A stretch of 8,763 nt of DNA from a bacterium (GTDB lineage: Bacteria; Desulfobacterota; GWC2-55-46; DRQE01). Both the position numbers and the translations under genes were made by a program. Under the pieces are notes generated by a model. It made no database searches, had not been told where the DNA came from, and was given only the letters and a program-made list of their open reading frames with translations. This document shows positions 1 to 7,420 of this stretch, one piece after another. Location of the stretch: NCBI GenBank assembly GCA_027017505.1, contig JALUQR010000175.1, forward strand, positions 1 to 8,763, given 5' to 3'. Each line of letters opens with the position of its first letter. Position 1 is the stretch's first letter.

Positions 1-1431
1 GTATTAAGCCAGCTTGCACACAGACTTAAAGAGATTCTCAATACAGACCATATCTTTATACTCATAAGAGACCCCTCGGGGATTACGGGCTCTTTTCTTT
101 CCGGAAGGTTCAGGAAAAGGGAGTTTCAAAAGAAGGCCACAGCTCTTACAGAAAAGGCCATTGAAGGGGCAAAACCCCTCTACCTGGAAGACCAGGCTAT
201 AATGATACTGCCCGTTGGAGCCAGAAGGAAGGGCTGTGGAGCCATAGGTGTGATTGTGGAGGGTGGCAGAACAGAGACACAGAGGATTCTAAGAGGGGTT
301 GCAGGCCAGCTATCCTCTCTACTTGAAAGAAGGCGCATATTCAACACCCTTGAGGAAAAGGTCGCCCAGCTTTCAGCCCTCCATGAGGTGGGCTCGCTCC
401 TTGTGTCCACACTGGATGAGAAGGTGGTAAGAGAGCGTGCCATCTCTTCCATAACAAGGCTCATAAGGGCTGAGGCAGGCTCACTGCTTCTGGTTGACAG
501 GGAGAAAAAGGAGCTTTACTTCGAGGTCGCACTTGGTGAAAAGGGCGAAAGGGTTAAGACCGTAAGGCTTAAGCTCGGCGAGGGCATTGCAGGATGGGTT
601 GCAAAATACGGAAAACCCCTTATAGTAAATGATGTAACAAAGGACAGAAGGTTTCTTGCCAGGGTTGACAAATACAGCAAGTTCAGAACAAAAAGCATAA
701 TTTGTGTGCCCGTAAGGATAAAGAATGATATAATAGGGGTGCTCGAGGGTATAAACAAGATAGATGGACGGTTCACAGAGGATGACCTCTCCATACTGGA
801 GCTTTTCTCAAACCAGGTTGCCATTGCACTGGATAATGCAAGGCTGTATAGGGAGATAAGGGACACATTCTACGCAACGAGCGAGGCACTGGCAGATGCC
901 ATAGAAAAGAGAGACCCCTACACAGGAGGACACACCGAAAGGGTGCTACAGTACTCCATGGCAATAGCAGAAGAGCTCGCCCTCGATGAGGAGACCATGG
1001 AGAACTTAAGATTTGCAGCGGTACTGCACGATGTGGGAAAGATAGGCATAGATGACTGCATACTGCGAAAACAGGATAGACTTGACCACAGAGAACAGGA
1101 TATAATGGAAACACACCCACAGCTCGGGGCAGAGATACTCAGCCACATACCACATCTTAAGGATGTGATACCTGGCATACTCCACCACCACGAAAGGGTG
1201 GACGGCAGAGGCTATCCAGAGGGACTTAAGGATGGTGATATACCCATAATAGCAAGAATCATAGCTGTTGCAGACACATACGATGCCATGACAACAACAC
1301 GACCCTACAGGAAGGCCCTCACAAGGGATGAGGCCCTCAGAGAGCTTAAAAGGTGTGCGGGCACACAGTTTGACGAAACAGTGGTTGATGCCTTCATAAG
1401 GGCATTGAAGAGGAAGAGACAGCGCAGATGA
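1..1431 (+). CDS. GAF-GAF-HD-GYP signalling protein, probable cyclic-di-GMP phosphodiesterase (5' partial)
   Basis: The frame is open from the first base of the window, so the ATG at 202 is internal and the true start lies upstream; 476 residues are visible. Residues 1 to about 110 look like the end of a first GAF domain. A short helical linker follows, then a complete second GAF domain (about 124-284), including the stretch GEGIAGWVAKYGKPL. The C-terminal HD-GYP domain spans about 292-467 and has the expected metal and catalytic set: H311 in GGHTERV, the HD pair H343-D344 in HDVGKIGI, H372, the histidine run 395-397, G404-Y405-P406 in DGRGYPEGL, and D425 in VADTYDAM. HD-GYP enzymes hydrolyse cyclic-di-GMP (some act on cGAMP); the GAF domains are probably sensory, ligand unknown. 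No membrane segment is visible, so the visible part is cytoplasmic. Its stop overlaps the accD start (ATGA). Family is very sure; the substrate is inferred from an intact GYP motif. Confidence 0.93.
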   Translation, partial: VLSQLAHRLKEILNTDHIFILIRDPSGITGSFLSGRFRKREFQKKATALTEKAIEGAKPLYLEDQAIMILPVGARRKGCGAIGVIVEGGRTETQRILRGVAGQLSSLLERRRIFNTLEEKVAQLSALHEVGSLLVSTLDEKVVRERAISSITRLIRAEAGSLLLVDREKKELYFEVALGEKGERVKTVRLKLGEGIAGWVAKYGKPLIVNDVTKDRRFLARVDKYSKFRTKSIICVPVRIKNDIIGVLEGINKIDGRFTEDDLSILELFSNQVAIALDNARLYREIRDTFYATSEALADAIEKRDPYTGGHTERVLQYSMAIAEELALDEETMENLRFAAVLHDVGKIGIDDCILRKQDRLDHREQDIMETHPQLGAEILSHIPHLKDVIPGILHHHERVDGRGYPEGLKDGDIPIIARIIAVADTYDAMTTTRPYRKALTRDEALRELKRCAGTQFDETVVDAFIRALKRKRQRR

Positions 1432-2267
1432 TATGGTTTAAAAAGGACATATTCTCAAGGGGAAAGGAAAAAACGGTAAGGGTTCCACAGGGGCTCTGGG
1501 TTAAGTGCAACCACTGTAACGAAATAATCTACAGAAAAGAGGTTGAAAGAAACAGAGAGGTCTGCCCCAAGTGTAACTACCACTTCCGCATATCTGCAAG
1601 AAGAAGGGTGGAGATAACACTTGATGAGGGCTCATTCTCAGAGCTCTTTACAAACATAGCCCCTGTTGATGCCCTGGGATTCAGGGACATAAAGAGGTAC
1701 ACAGAGAGAATAGCCTCCGCACAGCAGAAGACAGACCTCAAGGACGCAGTCCTCTGCGGAGAGGGCACCGTGGAGGGCAGAAGGGTCCTTCTGGGAGTGT
1801 TTGAGTTTTCCTTCATGGGTGGAAGCATGGGCTCTGTTGTGGGTGAGAAGATAACACGGCTTTTCGAGAAGGCCATGGAAGAGGCAGTGCCAGTTGTGAT
1901 TTTTGCATCCTCTGGTGGAGCAAGGATGCAGGAGGGAATACTCTCTCTCATGCAGATGGCAAAGACAAGCTCCGCAATAGAAAGACTCAGAAGAAGGGCT
2001 GTGCCCTTCATATCCGTGCTCACAGACCCAACAACAGGTGGTGTTACCGCAAGTTTTGCAACCCTTGCAGATGTGATAATAGCAGAGCCCCGTGCACTCA
2101 TAGGGTTTGCAGGCCCCAGGGTCATAGAAGAAACCATAAGACAGAAACTGCCCGAGGGCTTCCAGAGGGCAGAATACCTGCTCGAGCACGGAATGATAGA
2201 CATGATAGTGGAAAGAAAGAAGATGCGCCAGACCATCGCAAAACTCATAGAACTCCTTACAGATTAA
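1428..2267 (+). CDS. accD: Acetyl-CoA carboxylase carboxyltransferase subunit beta
   Basis: AccD pairs with AccA to form the cytoplasmic carboxyltransferase that moves the carboxyl group from biotin (on AccB) to acetyl-CoA, giving malonyl-CoA for fatty acid synthesis. The 279-residue length is normal. An N-terminal four-cysteine zinc ribbon is visible (C27, C30, C46, C49), typical of bacterial AccD. The crotonase-fold carboxyltransferase domain follows, with GGSMGSVVGEK at 131-141, SGGARMQEG at 162-170, TTGGVTASFATLAD at 202-215 and the oxyanion-region motif GFAGPRVIEET at 227-237. The ATG overlaps the stop of the HD-GYP gene by 4 bp (ATGA), which suggests translational coupling. folC begins 9 bp after its stop, an accD-folC order seen in many bacteria. 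accA is not in this window. Confidence 0.97.
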   Translation: MIWFKKDIFSRGKEKTVRVPQGLWVKCNHCNEIIYRKEVERNREVCPKCNYHFRISARRRVEITLDEGSFSELFTNIAPVDALGFRDIKRYTERIASAQQKTDLKDAVLCGEGTVEGRRVLLGVFEFSFMGGSMGSVVGEKITRLFEKAMEEAVPVVIFASSGGARMQEGILSLMQMAKTSSAIERLRRRAVPFISVLTDPTTGGVTASFATLADVIIAEPRALIGFAGPRVIEETIRQKLPEGFQRAEYLLEHGMIDMIVERKKMRQTIAKLIELLTD

Positions 2268-2276
2268 ACACAGGGT

Positions 2277-3563
2277 ATGCCTTCCCTTAAGGATGCCATC
2301 AGCTACCTCTACGGGCTTGAAAAGGGTGGCATAAAACCAGGACTTGAGAGGATAAAAAGGCTTCTGGGTCTTCTCGGCAATCCACACAGGCAGTACCCCT
2401 CCGTACTGGTGGCAGGAACAAATGGTAAGGGTTCCACCGCCAGGATGCTCTCGGCCATACTCGAGGAGGCAGGCTACAGGACAGCCCTCTACACATCTCC
2501 ACACATCCTGAGGTTTAACGAGAGAATCTCTGTTGCAGGCTCAGAGATAGACAGCAAGGAGCTTGCCAGCCTTATCTGGAGGATTAAAGAGCTTGTGGAA
2601 AAGGAGATGAAGGATTGCCCGCCCACATTCTTTGAGTTCTCCACAGCCCTTGCCTTTGAATACTTCAGGACAAAGAGAGCCCGTATCGCGGTGGTGGAGG
2701 TGGGCATGGGTGGCAGATACGATGCGACAAATGTGCTCACCCCGCTTGTCGCTGTTATAACCACCGTGGGGCTCGACCACACAGAGTATCTGGGTGACAC
2801 CATCGAGAAGATAGCCTTCCAGAAGGCAGGCATAATAAAGAGGGGTGTGAGGGTCGTAACAGCGGTGGATAACAGAAGGGCAATGGAGGTTATAGAGAGG
2901 GTATCAAGGGCAAGAAGGGCCACACTCTACAGCTACGGAAGGGACTTTGTCGTTGAGGAATCAGCTGGAAGGCTTCTCTACAGGGGAGAAAACACCATAG
3001 ATGGCATAAGACCTGCCCTTAAAGGAGGGTTTCAGCTTAAAAACACAGGATGTGCCATAAAAGTTGTTGAGCTTCTGAGAGATATGGGTTATGAAGTCTC
3101 AAAGGAGGCCATAACAGAGGGGCTCGGAAAGGTACGCTGGCCTGCAAGGTTTCAGCTGATAGGCTCAAGGCCTGCTGTTATACTCGATTGTGCCCATAAC
3201 CCGCAGGGTGCCAGGGCACTTGTGGATGCACTCAAAAGAGAAGGACGCAATGGGTGTATCATGGTTACGGGTATGATGAGGGATAAGGATGTGGATGCCA
3301 TAATGGAGGCCCTCTCAGAGGTGGCCCACACAGTTATATGCACAAGGCCTGTATACTGGCGAAGCGAAGAGCCAGAAAGGCTGAAACGGGCGGTGGAAAG
3401 ATACCGCAGAAGGGCTGTGGTGAGAAAAAGGGTGTGGCAGGCGGTTGCAGAGGCCCTTAAGATGGCAGACAAACATGATACGGTGTGCATAACAGGCTCT
3501 GTGTTCACAGTAGCAGAGGCAGTGAGATTTCTTAAAAGGAAAGGATACATAAGGGAATTATGA
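2277..3563 (+). CDS. folC: Bifunctional folylpolyglutamate synthase / dihydrofolate synthase
   Basis: FolC is a cytoplasmic ATP-dependent Mur-ligase-family enzyme that adds glutamate to dihydropteroate and/or lengthens the polyglutamate tail of folates. The 428-residue length is typical. The P-loop GTNGKGS lies at 47-53, followed by YTSPHILRFNERI (72-84). The central motif EVGMGGRYDATN is at 141-152, and DHTEYLGDTIEKIA at 167-180 leads to the expected carbamylated lysine K183. The C-terminal domain carries WPARFQ (288-293) and the DxAHNP motif (304-309). Two small departures from the pattern I remember are Q182 before the lysine (usually E) and C305 in DCAHNP (usually G); neither is a known catalytic residue. 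The start is 9 bp after accD; its Shine-Dalgarno is weak (ACAGGG). The stop overlaps the lptD start (ATGA). Whether it has one or both activities cannot be read from sequence. Confidence 0.95.
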   Translation: MPSLKDAISYLYGLEKGGIKPGLERIKRLLGLLGNPHRQYPSVLVAGTNGKGSTARMLSAILEEAGYRTALYTSPHILRFNERISVAGSEIDSKELASLIWRIKELVEKEMKDCPPTFFEFSTALAFEYFRTKRARIAVVEVGMGGRYDATNVLTPLVAVITTVGLDHTEYLGDTIEKIAFQKAGIIKRGVRVVTAVDNRRAMEVIERVSRARRATLYSYGRDFVVEESAGRLLYRGENTIDGIRPALKGGFQLKNTGCAIKVVELLRDMGYEVSKEAITEGLGKVRWPARFQLIGSRPAVILDCAHNPQGARALVDALKREGRNGCIMVTGMMRDKDVDAIMEALSEVAHTVICTRPVYWRSEEPERLKRAVERYRRRAVVRKRVWQAVAEALKMADKHDTVCITGSVFTVAEAVRFLKRKGYIREL

Positions 3564-5704
3564 GATTCAGGACAGCCATTGTTCTGCATCTAATTTTTTT
3601 TGTGCTTCTCTGTGTGAAGCCTGCACTGGCAGAGCTTGGCGGAGAACTCTTCAGAAAAGACAGACCCTTCCATGTTGAGGGCAATCAGGTCTCCTATGAC
3701 AGCAGTCTCAGGCTTTACAGCGCAAGGGGCAATGTGGTGATATCCCAGGAGGGCACTGTGCTTACCGCAGACACTGTGGTGATGGATCTTGAGCAGGGAT
3801 GGGCAAGGGCCACAGGAAGGGTGAGACTTACAGATAAAAAGGGCGATTACCTCAGGGCCCAAAGGCTCGATATAAACATGAACGACAACACAGCAGTTGC
3901 ACACAGGGGAACACTCTTCCTCAAGGATATAAACCTTTACATACAGGGCGATATGATACGAAAAAGGGGTGAAGACCTCTTTGATGGAAAAAGGGTTACA
4001 TTTACAACCTGCGATTGTCCCGAGGGCGAAAGGCCAGCCTGGAGCTTCTATGCGTCAAGGGCAGGCTTCCGTATGGAGGGGTTTTTTACCGCAACCAACA
4101 TGCTCTTCTATGTTAAGGGTATGCCAGTTCTCTACACACCCTTTATGGCACTGCCTGTTAAGAGGAAAAGACAGACGGGGTTTCTCACCCCTGAGTTCGG
4201 CTACTCAGAGCTACGGGGCTACAGGATAAACAATGCCTTTTTCTGGGCCATATCGAGAAGCCAGGATGCGACATTCTACCTCGATGTGGAAACAAGAAGG
4301 GGTGTGGGCAAGGGCCTTGAGTACAGATACTACAGAACAGCCCGAAGTTACGGAACCCTCTATGTCTACCACTTCAAAGAGAAGGATATAGACAGGGTAA
4401 GAGAGTTTCGCAGTGATGTGGACAACCTTTCAAGGCCACTTTCTGCAACAAACAACCGCTGGCAGTTTGACTTCAAACACACAGAGCTTCTGCCCCACGG
4501 ATACGCCATCAAGGCAGACATAAGGCTTGTAAGCGACGATGAATACTTCATAGACTTTGCAAAGGACTCTGAAGAGAGAAGCCTTGAAAGCCTTGAAAGC
4601 AATGTCTCCTTGAGCAAGGGCTGGGAACGCTACAACCTTACGGTACAGTTCAGGCTCTTCGATAACCTGCTTCTCAAGGACGATTCCACAGTGCTTCAGA
4701 AATTGCCCGAGGTCAACTTTACCGCCTCTGCCAAGGCCATTCCCTACACACCGCTTTTTCTCTCACTTGAGTCCTCCTTCGTGAACTTTGAAAGAAAGGA
4801 GGGCATAAGGGGACAGCGCCTGGATATAATGCCCAGGATAAGCCTTCCCCTTAACCCCTGGAGGCTCTTTGAGCTGACCCCCTCTTTCAAACCCAGGTTC
4901 ACCCTCTACCGCATACCAGAAGAGATGGACAGAAACAACTACAGCAGGTACATATACGAGGCATCCATAGATGCAACAACCACCCTTGTGAGATACTTCC
5001 ACACGGGGGGTAAAGATGTTGACAGACTGCGCCATACCATAAGGCCAAAACTCACCTACACATACATACCACCCCTCACCCAGACAGAGCTACCACAGTT
5101 TGACGGAACAGACAACATAGAGCCGAAAAACGAGATAAGATACTCCATTAACACCACACTTACAGGCATATCGAGCAGGACATGGAAGAGTCAGCGGTAC
5201 CTCTATATGGACATAGGACAGAGCTACAATATAAGGGAGGCCAGGGGAGACTCCCGCATAGACCCTGAAAGGAAAAGGCCCTTCTCAGATGTGGATGCAG
5301 AGATAATATTCACACCATCAGGGTGGCTCACGCTCACCTCAAGGGCAACCTACGATGTGTACGATGAGAGGTTTGAGTCCTACGATGCCCTCTTCAGTGC
5401 CAGGGGCTCAAGGGGAGGCAGTGTATCTGTGGTCTATCGCTTTGTGAGGGATTCGGTGGAATATCTTGAGACAGACCTCAAGATGAGGCTCACCCCTTCT
5501 GTAATGGCTGGCTACAGGGAGAGATACTCCTTTATAGAAGACGAATCCATAGAGAAGCAGTACTCGCTGGAGTATTCGCACCAGTGCTGGCAGTTAAACC
5601 TCAGATATGTTGAGAGGCTTGAAGAGGATGTGCTCTTTTTTATCTTCACCCTCAGGGGCCTCGGTGAGGCACTGGGTGGAAGGGCAGTCCTCAGAGAGGG
5701 ATAA
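3560..5704 (+). CDS. lptD: LPS-assembly outer-membrane protein LptD
   Basis: LptD is the beta-barrel that, plugged by LptE, inserts lipopolysaccharide into the outer leaflet of the outer membrane. The 714-residue product starts with a clear Sec signal peptide (hydrophobic core about 6-19, cleavage expected after A22-L23-A24). Residues about 35-135 form the LptA/OstA-like periplasmic domain (for example VSYDSSLRLYSARGNV). A long barrel region rich in alternating aromatic and charged residues runs to about 700. The family signature around TFTTCDCPEG (148-156) and the C-terminal SHQCW (673-677) are present. The mature protein has exactly three cysteines, C151, C153 and C676, consistent with a disulfide joining the periplasmic domain to the barrel end. 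A probable last strand is VLFFIFTLRG (691-700), followed by a short tail. The start overlaps the folC stop by 4 bp. lptE and the inner-membrane Lpt genes are not in the window. Confidence 0.94.
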   Translation: MRFRTAIVLHLIFFVLLCVKPALAELGGELFRKDRPFHVEGNQVSYDSSLRLYSARGNVVISQEGTVLTADTVVMDLEQGWARATGRVRLTDKKGDYLRAQRLDINMNDNTAVAHRGTLFLKDINLYIQGDMIRKRGEDLFDGKRVTFTTCDCPEGERPAWSFYASRAGFRMEGFFTATNMLFYVKGMPVLYTPFMALPVKRKRQTGFLTPEFGYSELRGYRINNAFFWAISRSQDATFYLDVETRRGVGKGLEYRYYRTARSYGTLYVYHFKEKDIDRVREFRSDVDNLSRPLSATNNRWQFDFKHTELLPHGYAIKADIRLVSDDEYFIDFAKDSEERSLESLESNVSLSKGWERYNLTVQFRLFDNLLLKDDSTVLQKLPEVNFTASAKAIPYTPLFLSLESSFVNFERKEGIRGQRLDIMPRISLPLNPWRLFELTPSFKPRFTLYRIPEEMDRNNYSRYIYEASIDATTTLVRYFHTGGKDVDRLRHTIRPKLTYTYIPPLTQTELPQFDGTDNIEPKNEIRYSINTTLTGISSRTWKSQRYLYMDIGQSYNIREARGDSRIDPERKRPFSDVDAEIIFTPSGWLTLTSRATYDVYDERFESYDALFSARGSRGGSVSVVYRFVRDSVEYLETDLKMRLTPSVMAGYRERYSFIEDESIEKQYSLEYSHQCWQLNLRYVERLEEDVLFFIFTLRGLGEALGGRAVLREG

Positions 5705-5710
5705 AAACAG

Positions 5711-5718
5711 AGGAGGTG
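5711..5718 (+). promoter_or_regulatory. Strong Shine-Dalgarno for the 5726 gene
   Basis: AGGAGGTG is a full match to the 16S anti-Shine-Dalgarno and sits 7 bases before the ATG at 5726. It is the best ribosome binding site in the window, so this start is secure. It also suggests that the gene is translated independently of lptD, which ends 21 bp upstream. Confidence 0.85.
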
Positions 5719-5725
5719 GATAAAG

Positions 5726-6514
5726 ATGTTCTACAGAAGTGCCACCACAGATGAAGCCACCGCCCTTGTTGTTCTCACCCCTTCGGAGTCCAAAAGGCTT
5801 ATAGCAAGGGCTGTAAGGGAACTTCCAGAGGTAAAGCTGGCACTCAGGGAGGGAATGATAATAATCATAGGGGGTACCACCAATGCCTTTGTGCTTGAGG
5901 AGTTGCTCTCAAAAAGGATAGACAAGATACGCTTTGCCGCGGGTCTTGTAGCAGGAGGCAAACTCAAAGTGAACAGACCCGAAGAAAGAATACCCCCTGT
6001 GGTGCTTAAAAGGGGTGAGCCAGTGGACATCCATCCAAAGGATGCGATAAAGGAGTTTACCGCCAGGGATGTGTACATAAAGGGTGCAAACGCGGTGGAC
6101 ACAGAGGGCAATGTAGGGGTTCTTATGGCAGACCCCCATGGAGGCACCATAGGGACAGCCCTGGGAGTGCTCAGGGCAAGGGGGTCAAACCTCATAGTGC
6201 CAGTTGGACTTGAAAAACTTGTGCCCTCTGTGAGGGATGCGGTCCCTGTGTGTGGAATAGAAAAAATAGAACACTCAACAGGCGAGAGGGTGGGGCTTAT
6301 GCCCATTATGGGGGCAAAGGTGCTCACAGAGCTTGACGCGGTAAGTGTGCTCTTCGGCTCAAAGGGGGTAAGGGCAGTGCATGTCGCATCAGGAGGGGTG
6401 AGTGGCTCAGAAGGTGCGGTAACACTTGCACTTACGGGCAAAAAAGAGGGCGTGAAAGAGGCCTTCCAGTACATAACGGGACTCAAAGGAGAGCCCTTAC
6501 TTGGAAAAAATTAA
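5726..6514 (+). CDS. Conserved-looking protein of unknown function, possible NagB/RpiA/CoA-transferase-like fold
   Basis: I do not recognise a named family. The 262-residue protein has no signal peptide or membrane segment, so it is probably cytoplasmic. It alternates beta-strand-like hydrophobic runs (IIIIGG at 45-50, LIVPVG at 156-161, VHVASGG at 218-224) with glycine-rich turns. GGTTNAFVLEEL (49-60) resembles the phosphate/substrate loop of RpiA- and DeoR-like proteins. YIKGANAVDTEGNVGVL (117-133) resembles the matching motif in LUD-domain and CoA-transferase-like proteins. HGGTIG (138-143), GLEKLVP (161-167) and SGGVSGSEG (222-230) look like further active-site-type loops. This supports an ISOCOT-type fold by inference only; substrate and pathway are unknown. 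It follows lptD by 21 bp with its own strong Shine-Dalgarno and could share that transcript. An AT-rich gap and a likely new promoter follow it. Base and codon use match the neighbours. Confidence 0.85.
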   Translation: MFYRSATTDEATALVVLTPSESKRLIARAVRELPEVKLALREGMIIIIGGTTNAFVLEELLSKRIDKIRFAAGLVAGGKLKVNRPEERIPPVVLKRGEPVDIHPKDAIKEFTARDVYIKGANAVDTEGNVGVLMADPHGGTIGTALGVLRARGSNLIVPVGLEKLVPSVRDAVPVCGIEKIEHSTGERVGLMPIMGAKVLTELDAVSVLFGSKGVRAVHVASGGVSGSEGAVTLALTGKKEGVKEAFQYITGLKGEPLLGKN

Positions 6515-6530
6515 AAAATTTTAAGAAATG

Positions 6531-6544
6531 TTGATAATTGTCAT
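6531..6544 (+). promoter_or_regulatory. Putative FNR/CRP-family (FNR, DNR or NnrR-like) activator site
   Basis: TTGATAATTGTCAT matches the FNR-type pattern TTGAT-N4-ATCAA at 8 of 10 defined bases: the left half is perfect and the right half is GTCAT. Its centre (6537.5) falls at -41.5 if transcription starts at 6579, the position expected from the TATAGT -10 box at 6568-6573. That is the standard spacing for a class II activator. The downstream genes belong to haem d1 metabolism, which is usually under anaerobic or nitrogen-oxide control. The regulator is inferred; the site alone does not name it. Confidence 0.5.
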
Positions 6545-6547
6545 ATT

Positions 6548-6562
6548 ATTTTCTCAGAAAAT
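6548..6562. repeat. Perfect 6-bp inverted repeat in the promoter spacer
   Basis: ATTTTC-TCA-GAAAAT has two perfect 6-bp arms around a 3-bp centre. It lies between the putative activator site and the -10 box, at about -31 to -17. It could be a second operator, where bound protein would block RNA polymerase, or a chance product of AT-rich sequence. It is not followed by a T-run and is not GC-rich, so it does not look like a terminator. Confidence 0.35.
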
Positions 6563-6567
6563 TATTT

Positions 6568-6573
6568 TATAGT
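6568..6573 (+). promoter_or_regulatory. Putative -10 box for the tetrapyrrole genes
   Basis: TATAGT matches the sigma-70 TATAAT box at 5 of 6 bases. The matching -35 position (about 6545-6550) is poor (ATTATT), as expected for an activator-dependent promoter. The predicted start near 6579 would leave a leader of about 30 bases before the ATG at 6609, with the Shine-Dalgarno-like AGAGGGGG at about 6595-6602. Confidence 0.45.
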
Positions 6574-6608
6574 TAAAATGGCTTCATACGAAAGAGAGGG
6601 GGCTAACA

Positions 6609-7406
6609 ATGACGGGCAGGGTCTACATTGTGGGGGCAGGCCCTGGCGATCCTGAACTGCTTACCATCAAGGCTTTCAGGATTCTCCACAGTGCAGATGT
6701 GGTAATCTATGACAGACTTGTGGGCAAGGACATACTTGCCTGTGTGAAGCCCTCCGCACTTCTGCTCTATGCGGGAAAGGAAGACGGCCACCACTCGCTC
6801 TCACAGAACAGCATAAACAAACTGCTTCTTTCCTATGCAAGAAAGGGTTACACCGTTGTAAGGCTTAAGGGTGGAGACCCCTTTGTGTTTGGCAGGGGTG
6901 GTGAGGAGGCGATGTTTCTTGCATCCAGGGGAATTCCCTTTGAGGTGGTACCTGGCATAACCTCCGCTGTGGGTGTGCCCATATATGCGGGTATACCGCT
7001 TACATACAGGGGTGTGTCATCGAGCTTTGCAGTGGTAACGGGCAGGGAGGCAGAGTTCAAAAAGGAGTCCGCAATAGACTTTGGCTCGCTTTCTGGAATA
7101 GACACGGTGGTCTTCCTTATGGCGGTGTCCTCAAGAAGGAAGATTGCAGAAAGGCTCATACAGGCAGGCAGACCTCCTGGAGAGCCAGTTGCATTCATAG
7201 AAGAGGGCACAACAGATGCCCAGAGGGTGGTGCTCTCAACACTTGAAGAGGTGGCCACCACCCCACCAGAGGTAAGACCACCCGCGGTGTTCGTGGTGGG
7301 TAAGGTGGTGATGTTCAGAGAAAGACTTAAATGGTTTGAAAAAAGAGTCCACACAGGGCAAGAGAGTTTCCATGAGGGAATAGGTTACATTATGGAACAG
7401 CCTTAA
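6609..7406 (+). CDS. nirE: Uroporphyrinogen-III C-methyltransferase (SUMT, NirE/CobA type)
   Basis: SUMT uses two S-adenosylmethionine molecules to methylate uroporphyrinogen III at C2 and C7, giving precorrin-2, the branch point to sirohaem, cobalamin and haem d1. The 265-residue protein has the full SUMT signature: VGAGPGDPELLT (8-19), YDRLV (34-38), RLKGGDPFVFGRGGEE (85-100), VVPGITSA (113-120) and AGIPLTYRG (127-135). Residues I recall as important in Pseudomonas aeruginosa NirE (R51, R111, E114, R149, M186) all line up with a constant offset of 15: R36, R96, E99, R134 and M171. The Shine-Dalgarno-like AGAGGGGG ends 6 bases before the ATG. The next gene, a sirohaem decarboxylase, begins 14 bp after the stop, which favours a nirE role over a cobalamin one; sequence alone cannot separate NirE, CobA and the SUMT part of CysG. 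The tail RLKWFEKR (239-246) resembles the linker of SUMT-HemD fusions, but no HemD domain follows. Confidence 0.9.
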   Translation: MTGRVYIVGAGPGDPELLTIKAFRILHSADVVIYDRLVGKDILACVKPSALLLYAGKEDGHHSLSQNSINKLLLSYARKGYTVVRLKGGDPFVFGRGGEEAMFLASRGIPFEVVPGITSAVGVPIYAGIPLTYRGVSSSFAVVTGREAEFKKESAIDFGSLSGIDTVVFLMAVSSRRKIAERLIQAGRPPGEPVAFIEEGTTDAQRVVLSTLEEVATTPPEVRPPAVFVVGKVVMFRERLKWFEKRVHTGQESFHEGIGYIMEQP

Positions 7407-7420
7407 AAAGAGAGGCTAAA

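Noticed and set aside
1577..2504. Long open frames on the minus strand opposite accD and the start of folC (up to 288 codons)
   Set aside because: They lie entirely opposite confidently identified genes, have no recognisable motifs, and arise from the codon bias of the + strand genes.
4580..4600. Tandem 9-base repeat (AGCCTTGAA twice) inside lptD
   Set aside because: It simply encodes a repeated SLE tripeptide in frame; two copies are too few to suggest a functional or unstable repeat.
5731..6486. A 251-codon minus-strand open frame opposite the 5726 gene
   Set aside because: It is serine, threonine and proline rich with no domain pattern, while the + strand frame has a perfect Shine-Dalgarno and structured motifs. 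It is a shadow frame.
6511..6524. TTAAAA-AA-TTTTAA palindrome at the stop of the 5726 gene as a possible terminator
   Set aside because: The stem has no GC pairs and there is no following T-run, so a stable intrinsic terminator is not supported.
6538..6566. Ordinary sigma-70 promoter using TTGTCA (6538-6543) as -35
   Set aside because: With 17-18 base spacing, the -10 position would read ATTATT or TTATTT, poorer than TATAGT at 6568, which is too far away (24 bases). TTGTCA is better explained as part of the FNR-like site, though it cannot be excluded.
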